Below are positions 15,861 to 23,520 of a stretch of 64,000 nucleotides of DNA, piece after piece. The number at the start of each line of letters is the position of its first letter. Within the stretch, counting starts at the first letter, position 1. A program made the position numbers and the translations under genes. Under the pieces are notes generated by a model, which worked only from the letters and a program-made list of their open reading frames with translations, was not told the origin of the DNA and searched no databases. The stretch comes from a bacterium SCSIO 12696 (GTDB lineage: Bacteria > Pseudomonadota > Gammaproteobacteria > Pseudomonadales > Porticoccaceae), in contig CP073744.1 in NCBI GenBank assembly GCA_024397955.1, forward strand, positions 930,001-994,000. Direction: 5' to 3'.

Positions 15861-16961
15861 TTACTTGTAAACGTATTGCAGACGAACGCGGAACTCATCA
15901 CCGTCTTCGCCAGTTACATCGTCTTCACCAGTCATCAGGCTGGCACCGATGCGGATGGCGCTGTTGGGGTAGTAGTTCAGGCCCAGAGCCAGCTGGCTGC
16001 CATCAGTGCGGCCCAGCTCGATGTCGCTGAAGTTGCCGTCGCCAGACTCGTAGCGAACAACCGCTTCCCAAGCACCGGCGTCAGAAGAAGGCTTGATGAT
16101 TTTGAACTTGCCACCGTCGTATGGACGAGATTCGCCAGTCAGAACCCAGCCAACCTGGCCGTAGTAACCGTCGAGGCTGTCGCCGTCTACTTGGTCAGTG
16201 TCAAAGTACTCAGCCTGGTAGTGGAAAGCGCCGTTAACACCAGCAACTTCAACACCAAAAGCAGATTCAGCAGCGTTACCGCTAACACCTTGAGTACCAC
16301 TGCGCTCAGAGAACGCCAGACCCAGGTGGAATACGTTGCCTTTTTCGTTTACCGGAGCGAAGGTAATACGGCCAGTCAGGGCCAGGTCTTCAGCACCACG
16401 ATCGTCGTCAGCAGTTTCGTTCTCGAACAAACCTACACCGTAAGTCCAGTGCTTGCTCTTACCGTGCAGCTGAACACCGGTGTTACGACCAAAAGCGTGT
16501 TGTTCAGTCAGAGCAGAACGCTCCAGGATGGAGATATCTTTAGAGCTGGTTTGCTCTTCCAGGCCGAAGGGCTCTTTTTGACGACCTACAGTCAGGTTAG
16601 CCAGCTTGCCCCAGCCTTTGTAGCGAATGTACAGATCTTCTACGTCGCCGGCTTCGGATTCACCGATGTTGAATTGGGCTTTGTAGTCCCAGTTCTTGTC
16701 AACAGTACCTTTTAAGAAGATACGAGCGCGACGTACAGACAGGTTGTTCTCGTCTGGCTCGCTGTCAGAATCTGCTTCGGCGTTGTTGTAGTCCCACTGG
16801 ATACGACCGCCAATGTTGAAGGCGTTCTTTTTGTCAGCAGTTTTAACACTGAAGCCACCTTTGGTACCAATGATAACGTCATCACCACTGGAAGTTACGG
16901 TACCGGCATTGGCACCAACAGCAACGCTGGCAATAGCCAAAGCGAGAAGTTGCTTTTTCAT
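15861..16961 (-). CDS. Phosphate-selective porin O/P family protein (OprP-like)
   Basis: The 366-residue outer-membrane porin has a clear signal peptide (MKKQLLALAIASVAVGANAG). Beta-strand features include FNIGGRIQWDYNNAE, SVRRARIFLKGTVDKNWDYK and FNIGESEAGDVEDLYIRYKG. It ends in an aromatic-terminated strand (RVRLQYVYK). The VRRARIFLKG and GRQKEPFGLEEQ segments are typical of the OprO/OprP family. These trimers admit phosphate or polyphosphate under starvation. A Pho-box-like repeat lies about 93 bases upstream (17054-17071), supporting PhoB control. Substrate selectivity cannot be read from sequence, and some members of this family are general porins. Confidence 0.88.
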   Translation of the reverse strand: MKKQLLALAIASVAVGANAGTVTSSGDDVIIGTKGGFSVKTADKKNAFNIGGRIQWDYNNAEADSDSEPDENNLSVRRARIFLKGTVDKNWDYKAQFNIGESEAGDVEDLYIRYKGWGKLANLTVGRQKEPFGLEEQTSSKDISILERSALTEQHAFGRNTGVQLHGKSKHWTYGVGLFENETADDDRGAEDLALTGRITFAPVNEKGNVFHLGLAFSERSGTQGVSGNAAESAFGVEVAGVNGAFHYQAEYFDTDQVDGDSLDGYYGQVGWVLTGESRPYDGGKFKIIKPSSDAGAWEAVVRYESGDGNFSDIELGRTDGSQLALGLNYYPNSAIRIGASLMTGEDDVTGEDGDEFRVRLQYVYK

Positions 16962-17053
16962 CAGATATGTCCCCTATTGTTTGGACGACCGATTAAATGG
17001 ACGAAAGATCCACAGGTTTATGGTTTGGATCGGCGCGTATTCTGAGGGGTTTT

Positions 17054-17071
17054 TGTGACAAAAATGTGACG
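17054..17071 (-). promoter_or_regulatory. Pho-box-like PhoB site upstream of the porin
   Basis: On the minus strand the site reads CGTCACA-TTTT-TGTCACA: two 7-base direct repeats 11 bases apart with an AT-only spacer, as in Pho boxes. A third TGTGACA (plus-strand orientation) at 17087-17093 is exactly two further 11-base steps away. A possible -10, AGAATA, follows about 10 bases downstream. PhoB would activate the porin when phosphate is scarce. Confidence 0.6.
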
Positions 17072-17101
17072 AAAAAAAGCCATTACTGTGACAGTAATGG
17101 C
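17072..17101 (-). terminator. Terminator of the hvfABC operon
   Basis: On the minus strand GCCATTACTG pairs with CAGTAATGGC around a 3-base loop (17101-17079), followed by seven T's (17078-17072). It lies about 115 bases past the hvfC stop and immediately before the porin's Pho-box-like site. Confidence 0.85.
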
Positions 17102-17216
17102 TGAATATCGAAGAGGGATCAAGAAGTTAGCCATTTCATTTCACCACAGTTCATCCACACAATAATGGACAAAAAATGGAGAAACGGGAGAAGATAGTGG
17201 AGGAAGCGACGTTTTG

Positions 17217-17975
17217 TTAACTGGATCCACAAATAATGTCGAGGCTTGCCAATTTTTCCAGAAGCGCGGTGCCACCATCAACCACTTGTTGCGGGTTTGG
17301 GTGCTGCAGCTCTTCAGCAATCAACTGCAAGGCTTGCTCACCGCTGAGTTCAGCATCATCTTCCAGCAATTGCAGCAGCCGGATAGTGACTCCGTTAGCC
17401 TCCATAAATCGTACTCTCTCCTTCCGATTCCGATACACCACTAAAAAGGTAGGCTGCTCGGGGGGGTCTTGAGGTTGATTCTCGGGGCCAATTTCATGAA
17501 CCGGGTACTGGTAGGACAAGCGCCAAGCCAATGGGGATACCAATGGGTGCCCCTTCAGGAGCTTCTCGACATCCATTTTGCTCTCTGCGGGCAACGATTC
17601 CGGCGACACATCCAGAGCAAGCTCTACCCATTCGTAGTGAGCCAGTTCTTGTAAAAATGGGGGATCACCGGGCCGAACGCCACGCTCTTCCTGGAGATAG
17701 CGTAAAAACTCCTGGGAAATTTCGAGAAAGTACGGGCTTGTGCTTTGGTGGCGCGCCACAAAATCACGCACCATATTGTGCCAACGTTCTTCACTGTACA
17801 GTGTTTTCAGCACCGGAAAGCCGCTGGCAATAAAATTTTCGATATTGTTGTAAATCAGATCCCGGTATATGCCCATACGGCGATCTTCGATATCACCGGG
17901 GGCCGGGTTTTTATCCGGATTGCGCAAGTGAGCGGCAAACTGGAATTGGGTATCCTGGAAACCGGCTTCACTCAT
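17217..17975 (-). CDS. hvfC: HvfC/BufC-type RiPP maturation protein (DUF2063)
   Basis: The 252-residue protein has an N-terminal DUF2063 domain (about 5-105), containing RRMGIYRDLIYNNIENFIASGFPVL-type sequence and LQELAHYEWVELAL. A smaller C-terminal domain (about 150-250) ends in DIICGSS. In HvfABC/BufABC systems this partner binds the precursor and helps the DUF692 enzyme act on it. The ATG shares one base with the hvfB stop (TGATG), so the two are translationally coupled. It is the last gene of the hvfA-hvfB-hvfC operon, closed by a terminator at 17072-17101. No DoxX-like fourth gene (HvfX) follows. The family call is firm; the detailed role is from described relatives. Confidence 0.9.
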   Translation of the reverse strand: MSEAGFQDTQFQFAAHLRNPDKNPAPGDIEDRRMGIYRDLIYNNIENFIASGFPVLKTLYSEERWHNMVRDFVARHQSTSPYFLEISQEFLRYLQEERGVRPGDPPFLQELAHYEWVELALDVSPESLPAESKMDVEKLLKGHPLVSPLAWRLSYQYPVHEIGPENQPQDPPEQPTFLVVYRNRKERVRFMEANGVTIRLLQLLEDDAELSGEQALQLIAEELQHPNPQQVVDGGTALLEKLASLDIICGSS

Positions 17976-18832
17976 CAGGCAATAATCGTTTGTTGCTTAT
18001 TCAGGTGTTGGGGCTGGTTTTGAATGGCCTTGATGCGATCCACTTCCACCATCAGCTCCGCCAGTGGCGGTATATTAAAGTCTCGCTCTAACAAGGTGGG
18101 CATAACGCCAAACAATTCGTAGGCGCGATCCAACAGTGACCACACCGGATCAATAACATCAGCGCCGTGGGTATCCACTCGCAGATCTTCGGCTTCATTG
18201 TAGTGGCCGGCAATGTGCACATAGCTAACCCGGTCTCCGGGCAATGCTGCCAAGAATTCATCGGGATCGTAGCGGTGATTGATGCTGTTCACATAGATGT
18301 TGTTGACATCCAGAAGCAGATCACAATCCGCCTCGGCCAGAACCCCATTGATGAACTCGATTTCGCTCATCTCCTGCTGAGGGGCGGCGTAGTAGGACGC
18401 ATTTTCCATAGCAATGCGCTGACCCAGAAAATCCTGAACCTGGCGTATACGGTCTGCTACGTAATGAATGGACTCTTCAGTGAACGGAATCGGTAACAGG
18501 TCGTACAAGTGGCCATTGTCACTGCAATAGGTCAGGTGCTCGGTATAGGTGCGTATACCGTGATCCGCCATAAAGTGTTTTACATCGCGGAGAAAATCAA
18601 AATCCAGTGGTGCAGGTGAGCCAATGGACAATGACAAACCGTGACACACAAAGGGGAAACGCTCTGTGTATTCACGAAATTTGCGGCCGTATCTACCGCC
18701 GACATTAATCCAGTTTTCTGGAGCTACCTCCATAAATTGGACGTCGGCAGTAGAAAGGGACTGGAAATTGTCCAATTGACAACGTCGCAGCCCCAATCCG
18801 GCTCCCGTAACGGGATAAGACTTTTCAGTCAT
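17975..18832 (-). CDS. hvfB: HvfB/BufB-type MNIO peptide maturase (DUF692)
   Basis: The 285-residue TIM-barrel enzyme belongs to the multinuclear non-haem iron-dependent oxidative family that includes MbnB. Expected metal-ligand motifs are all present: HGLSLSIGS (64-72), TEHL (97-100), ENAS (143-146), DVNNIYVN (175-182), HIAGH (206-210), DTHG (220-223) and ERDFNIPP (249-256). Relatives oxidise precursor cysteines, giving oxazolone/thioamide in the HvfA type or thiooxazole in bufferins, which then bind Cu(I). It lies 32 bases after the EGKCG-repeat gene and is coupled to hvfC. The exact modification made here cannot be read from sequence. Confidence 0.93.
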   Translation of the reverse strand: MTEKSYPVTGAGLGLRRCQLDNFQSLSTADVQFMEVAPENWINVGGRYGRKFREYTERFPFVCHGLSLSIGSPAPLDFDFLRDVKHFMADHGIRTYTEHLTYCSDNGHLYDLLPIPFTEESIHYVADRIRQVQDFLGQRIAMENASYYAAPQQEMSEIEFINGVLAEADCDLLLDVNNIYVNSINHRYDPDEFLAALPGDRVSYVHIAGHYNEAEDLRVDTHGADVIDPVWSLLDRAYELFGVMPTLLERDFNIPPLAELMVEVDRIKAIQNQPQHLNKQQTIIA

Positions 18833-18864
18833 ACGGTTTTACTCAGGGTAACAGTCGCAGGTGA

Positions 18865-19284
18865 TTATTTGTCACCGCCACACTTACCTTCACCGCATTT
18901 GCCTTCACCACATTTACCTTCGCCGCACTTCCCTTCGCCGCATTTACCTTCACCACACTTCCCTTCTTCGCCTTTCTCACCGCCGCACTTACCTTCGCCG
19001 CACTTACCTTCTTCGCCTTTCTCACCACCGCATTTACCTTCGCCGCACTTCCCTTCGCCGCATTTGCCTTCTTCACCTTTTTCGCCTTCGCCGCACTTGC
19101 CTTCGCCGCATTTGCCTTCACCACAGCCACCTTCGGCCAACTTGGAGCTCAGCGTGTTGTAGCCGGAAGTCAGCTCACTGGCTTCGAATGGGTTAGCAGC
19201 CATTGCTGCAGGTGCAATAGCAACAGATGCCAGAAATGCAGCGCCAACCGCAGCAGCCAGAGGTTTAGTAGTATGCTTAGCCAT
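18865..19284 (-). CDS. hvfA: EGKCG-repeat RiPP metallophore precursor (HvfA/bufferin type)
   Basis: The 139-residue precursor has an N-terminal signal peptide (about 1-29, ending APAAMA) and a short conserved linker NPFEASELTSGYNTLSSKLA. From residue 51 it is pure low complexity: one EGGCG and 13 EGKCG units, 14 cysteines in all, broken by three GEKGE-type spacers. It has no cysteine elsewhere. EGKCG is the substrate motif modified by the adjacent DUF692/DUF2063 pair; modified relatives chelate copper in the periplasm. It is the first gene of hvfA-hvfB-hvfC, behind an ECF-like promoter at 19393-19365 and an AGGAGA ribosome-binding site. The open frame on the other strand (PSPHL repeats) is a mirror of the repeat, not a gene. 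Confidence 0.92.
   Translation of the reverse strand: MAKHTTKPLAAAVGAAFLASVAIAPAAMAANPFEASELTSGYNTLSSKLAEGGCGEGKCGEGKCGEGEKGEEGKCGEGKCGEGKCGGEKGEEGKCGEGKCGGEKGEEGKCGEGKCGEGKCGEGKCGEGKCGEGKCGGDK
18868..19134. repeat. 15-base tandem repeat array inside hvfA
   Basis: The region encodes consecutive EGKCG pentapeptides, so the DNA repeats every 15 bases with small synonymous changes. GEKGE-coding units interrupt it three times. Arrays of this kind can gain or lose units by slippage or recombination, so the number of metal-binding cysteines could vary between strains. Confidence 0.9.
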
Positions 19285-19364
19285 GATGGATCTCTCCTAA
19301 TCGTTTCTTTGCTTCGTTTTAAAAATTCATATACAGCAAAGCCTTCTCCGGCATTGCTGGGGTA

Positions 19365-19393
19365 TATGACCCAAGGGGTGTGCCTAAGTTTCC
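19365..19393 (-). promoter_or_regulatory. ECF-sigma-like promoter upstream of hvfA
   Basis: On the minus strand GGAAAC (19393-19388) and GTCATA (19370-19365) are separated by 17 bases, resembling GGAAC/GTC promoters of ECF sigma factors. The predicted start leaves a leader of about 70 bases. Related copper-peptide operons are reported to be under ECF control. No sigma or anti-sigma gene lies in this window. Confidence 0.4.
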
Positions 19394-19451
19394 ACGTTTT
19401 CTCCAGTATTGCAATTTTTTTACGTTTTCACCCAAAAAACTGTTGATTGAG

Positions 19452-22400
19452 TCATGAAAACTGCTCAAGCACTTGTTTCCATTGGGTTTCCAACCTTTTT
19501 TCAGACACTGGAAGAGCTGTGCGCAGCTGTTGCGCAAACAGAGAAACTCTATATTCTTCAAGCATATAGCGGTAGTGGGCCACTGCAAGCTGCTGATCCT
19601 GGGTCCACTCAACGGGCTCCATAGGCAGGTCGCTGAGACGCTGATACAGGTTTTGCAACTGCAAGCTGTATTGCCGATCTTTGCTGCTGTTGAGTGCCAT
19701 CTTTTCTACTCGATACCCCAAAGCCTTGATGTAACGAGGGTACTGAATCAACAAATCGTAAGGCTGCTGTACCCAGAAATCGTCGGCAAACAGCCTGCCG
19801 AGCTGATCATTGACATCCGCCACTCCGTCAAAAGCCCCTAAGCTCACCTTTTTTAAGCCCTTGCGAATCTCGGCGAGAGGCGCCAACAGCGAAAGTAGCA
19901 TCGCTTCCAGCTCATTTGCACAGCTGACTATATTGCCGGTACCCCGCTCAAGCAGGGTCACAAAGTCGTCGCGGCAACGGGGAATTTCCTTATCATCAAA
20001 TAGGGCTTGCCGATAGGCCCCCATGATCAGGCCACCTATCATCTGCTGTCGCTTGGGCAAGCCCGCCGCAAGCAGTTTTAAATCGGCGCCTTTGAGCAGC
20101 TGCTTGCCCAAATACTTGGCTGTTTGACTGTGTTCCAAAAGAGCCAGACGCAATAGTCCCTGCCAAGTAGTGTTGCGAGCTGTTTCCGGGTGATCCAACA
20201 GTTTTAAAGCCACGGAGTCGCCGTTATCTACCAATGCCGGCCAGGCTCGAATCGCCACAGACCCCGTATCCGGCTCATACACTTCTGGCAGTTCGCCAAA
20301 GTCCCAGCGGCGTAATTCATTCCGTTCAAAGTCCGGTGCAGCGGTTTGCTGGATCACTGTTTGCACTTCGCCGCGATAATCCCGCTGCAACTGTTGGAGA
20401 TCACGCCCCATGGCCAACGGTTCGCCATTGTCGTCCAACAGGCGAAAATTCATTCGGTAGTAAGTATCCAGTTGATCCTGCTGTTCGGGCTGATGCCAAG
20501 GGGCAGCGGATAAATCCACGTCATAGTGGCGCTGCAACTGCTCCCCCAATACCTCAACCAATGGACGGTTGCATGCTTTTAAAGCACTCCATACCTTGTC
20601 CACTGCATTGGGCACCGGTACAAATTCCCGCCTCAGGGGTTTTGGCAACGATTTCACCAAAGCGATGCACTTGTCTCGGAGCATGCCGGGCACCAGCCAC
20701 TGAAAACGGTATTTGGGCACTTGGTGAAGTAAGCCAAGCGGGATAGTCACCGTCACCCCGTCTTCCGGGTGCCCTGGCTCAAAGTGGTAACTCAATGGAA
20801 ACTTTAGTCCCTGGCATTCAATTTCGTTGGGAAACTGGGCTTGAGAAGCATCACTGACCGCCCGCTGCATCAGCAACTCACGATCCATATATAAAAATTT
20901 CGGCTGTTCCCGCTCGGCCTGTTTGCGCCACTGCTCAAAAGCCACCAGATTATTGATATCAGCGGGAAGACGCTGATCAAAAAAATCGAACATCACTTGC
21001 TCTTCCGCGACGATATCCCGGCGGCGGGTACGGGCCTCCAGCTGTTCCAGCTCTTCAAGCAACTGGCGATTGTGATGCACAAAAGCGCCTTTGCCACGGC
21101 GATTGCGCTGATAGCCACCCTCCAGTAAAGCGCCCTGGATAAACACCTGGCGGGCCACAGCCGGGTCGATATGGCCGTAGCGGCAGCGCTTGCGCTCGAC
21201 AATGGTCAAGCCATACAGAGTTTGTTTTTCATAGGCCATAACCTCCCCGCGACGGGCGTCGTAATGGGGTTCGCTGTGGCTCTTTTTTACCAGGTGAGCT
21301 GCCAGCTGTGGCAACCATTGGCTATCGATAGCGGCAACGGTGTGGGCAAACAGTTTGCTGGTTTCCAGCAACTCGGCGCACATCAACCACTTGGGTGTTT
21401 TCTTGTAGACCCCAGACCCGGGGAAAATCATAAACTTGCGATTGCGGGTACCCAGGTACTCTTTGCCTTCCTGGATTCGCGCCACTTGTCCCAGCAGGCC
21501 GGTTAACAACGCCCGGTGGATAGTATCCTGATGGTATTCAATGAGCGGGTTATCAGCCGGTTGCTGGCTGTCCGGCAGGCGGGCACTGCTGCTAGCCAGC
21601 TTCAATTCACGCACCACCTGATGCAGTTGATGATGTAAATCGCGCCACTCCCGCATTCGCAAATAAGACACAAAATTAGCTTTGCAGTATTTACTGAATT
21701 GATTTCCAGATAAGTTTTGACGCTGCTGTTCCAGATGATCCCAAAGATTCAGCAGGCTGATAAAGTCAGAAGCCTTATCGCGCCAGCGAGCGTGTGCCTG
21801 ATCCGCTTGTTGCTGTTTGTCAGCGGGGCGTTCCCGGGGGTCCTGAATACTCAATCCAGAAGCAATAATCAGCAATTCCCGGAGGCACTGTTGTTGCTCT
21901 GCAGCCAGCAACATGCGCCCCATGCGCGGGTCCACCGGCAGCCGGCACAATTGGCGCCCAACCGCTGTCAGTTGCTCTTTGGCGTCGATGGCCCCCAGCT
22001 CTTTCAAGAGATTGAAGCCATCGCTAATCAGGCGCTGATCGGGGGCATCCACAAACTCAAAATCGCGAATATCACCGATGCGCAGGTGCATCATCTGCAA
22101 AATCACTGCCGCCAGGTTAGTGCGTACAATTTCCGGGTCGGTAAATTCAGGGCGCTGTTGAAAATCGTCTTCCGAATACAGGCGAATACACACCCCGTCA
22201 CTGAGGCGCCCACAGCGGCCCTTACGCTGATTGGCGCTGGCCTGTGAAACAGCCTCAATGGGTAAGCGCTGCACTTTGGTGCGATAGCTGTAGCGACTAA
22301 TGCGAGCCGTGCCTGGGTCGATCACATAGCGAATACCGGGAACAGTAACGGAGGTTTCTGCCACATTAGTGGCCAACACAATACGGATTCCCTTGCGGGT

Positions 22401-23420
22401 GTTAGCCTGAAAGACTCGATTCTGCTCCGCCAGACTGAGGCGGGCGTACAGCGGCAAAACATCCACTGTTGGCAACTGCTTTTGTGTCACCGCTTTGCGC
22501 AGCGCCAAAGCCAGCTCGCGAATATCCCTTTCCCCACTGAGGAATACCAGTACGTCTCCGCGCTGAGGCAATTCCAACAATTCCTGCAACGCCGACAGTA
22601 CCTGTTCAGGTAAATCGCCCGTGCCCTCTTGTGGCGGCCGATAGCGTACCTCTACCGGGTAAGTGCGGCCAGAAACTTCAATAACCGGAGCATCGTTAAA
22701 GTGCCGGGAAAACCGCTCCACGTCGATGGTTGCAGAGGTAATAATGATTTTGAGGTCCGGACGCTTGGGCAAAATCTGTTTCAGGTAACCCAACAAAAAA
22801 TCGATATTGAGGCTGCGCTCGTGAGCCTCATCAATAATCAAAGTGTCGTAACGATTCAGGTAACGGTCGTTTTGAATCTCTGCCAGCAAAATGCCATCGG
22901 TCATCAGTTTGACGTAAGTACGGTCACCGCTGTGGTCATTAAAACGCACTTGATAACCGACCTTTTCACCCAAGGAAGTATTCAATTCTTCGGCAATACG
23001 GCTGGCCACGGTACGGGCAGCAATACGGCGAGGCTGGGTATGGCCAATCAAGCCGTGGCTACCCCGCCCCAGTTCCAGGCAAATTTTTGGCAGTTGAGTG
23101 GTTTTACCGGAGCCGGTTTCACCGGCAATAACCACAACCTGATGGTCGCGAATGGCCGTGGCAATTTCTTCTCGCCGCGAACAAACCGGCAAGTCCGGAT
23201 AAGTCACCGGCGGCAACCCGGCCCGCCGCTGTTCAACGGCTTGCTTTGAGCGTTCCAGCAATTCAGAGAGCTTTTGTAAATCCCGGTCAACTGGCTGTTT
23301 GCGGCGAACACGCTGACGAGCGCGGCCCAGCCCCGCCAACAAGCGTCCACGATCTGACGACAGGCACTGATCCAGCTGCTGTTGAATGGCTTGAAGGGTG
23401 GAGTCGGAGTTGTTGGCCAT
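19452..23420 (-). CDS. hrpA: ATP-dependent RNA helicase HrpA
   Basis: The 1322-residue DEAH-box helicase carries Walker A GETGSGKTTQLPKICLELG (about 95-113), DEAHERSLNIDF, the SAT motif and motif VI QRKGRCGRLSDGVCIRLYS. HA2/OB-fold regions and the long C-terminal DUF3418-type extension specific to HrpA follow. Bacterial HrpA acts on mRNA and on stalled ribosomes in characterised species. Length matches E. coli HrpA (about 1300). The start ATG at 23420 gives a short N-terminal helical region as in homologues. It reads leftward alone; the gap to the downstream hvfA holds that gene's promoter. Confidence 0.96.
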   Translation of the reverse strand: MANNSDSTLQAIQQQLDQCLSSDRGRLLAGLGRARQRVRRKQPVDRDLQKLSELLERSKQAVEQRRAGLPPVTYPDLPVCSRREEIATAIRDHQVVVIAGETGSGKTTQLPKICLELGRGSHGLIGHTQPRRIAARTVASRIAEELNTSLGEKVGYQVRFNDHSGDRTYVKLMTDGILLAEIQNDRYLNRYDTLIIDEAHERSLNIDFLLGYLKQILPKRPDLKIIITSATIDVERFSRHFNDAPVIEVSGRTYPVEVRYRPPQEGTGDLPEQVLSALQELLELPQRGDVLVFLSGERDIRELALALRKAVTQKQLPTVDVLPLYARLSLAEQNRVFQANTRKGIRIVLATNVAETSVTVPGIRYVIDPGTARISRYSYRTKVQRLPIEAVSQASANQRKGRCGRLSDGVCIRLYSEDDFQQRPEFTDPEIVRTNLAAVILQMMHLRIGDIRDFEFVDAPDQRLISDGFNLLKELGAIDAKEQLTAVGRQLCRLPVDPRMGRMLLAAEQQQCLRELLIIASGLSIQDPRERPADKQQQADQAHARWRDKASDFISLLNLWDHLEQQRQNLSGNQFSKYCKANFVSYLRMREWRDLHHQLHQVVRELKLASSSARLPDSQQPADNPLIEYHQDTIHRALLTGLLGQVARIQEGKEYLGTRNRKFMIFPGSGVYKKTPKWLMCAELLETSKLFAHTVAAIDSQWLPQLAAHLVKKSHSEPHYDARRGEVMAYEKQTLYGLTIVERKRCRYGHIDPAVARQVFIQGALLEGGYQRNRRGKGAFVHHNRQLLEELEQLEARTRRRDIVAEEQVMFDFFDQRLPADINNLVAFEQWRKQAEREQPKFLYMDRELLMQRAVSDASQAQFPNEIECQGLKFPLSYHFEPGHPEDGVTVTIPLGLLHQVPKYRFQWLVPGMLRDKCIALVKSLPKPLRREFVPVPNAVDKVWSALKACNRPLVEVLGEQLQRHYDVDLSAAPWHQPEQQDQLDTYYRMNFRLLDDNGEPLAMGRDLQQLQRDYRGEVQTVIQQTAAPDFERNELRRWDFGELPEVYEPDTGSVAIRAWPALVDNGDSVALKLLDHPETARNTTWQGLLRLALLEHSQTAKYLGKQLLKGADLKLLAAGLPKRQQMIGGLIMGAYRQALFDDKEIPRCRDDFVTLLERGTGNIVSCANELEAMLLSLLAPLAEIRKGLKKVSLGAFDGVADVNDQLGRLFADDFWVQQPYDLLIQYPRYIKALGYRVEKMALNSSKDRQYSLQLQNLYQRLSDLPMEPVEWTQDQQLAVAHYRYMLEEYRVSLFAQQLRTALPVSEKRLETQWKQVLEQFS

Positions 23421-23520
23421 GCTGTCGACGAACGTTTAAAAGCGCGGACTTTACCACGACTACAGGGGATGGGCGCGAATACCTGCTGGCCCAGAAAGCG
23501 CTATACGAACAGCAGTGATA

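Noticed and set aside
18641..19162. Plus-strand frame of PSPHLPS repeats opposite hvfA
   Set aside because: It is the mirror of the 15-base EGKCG repeat. It has no ribosome-binding site and no start context of its own, while the minus strand has a signal peptide and operon context.
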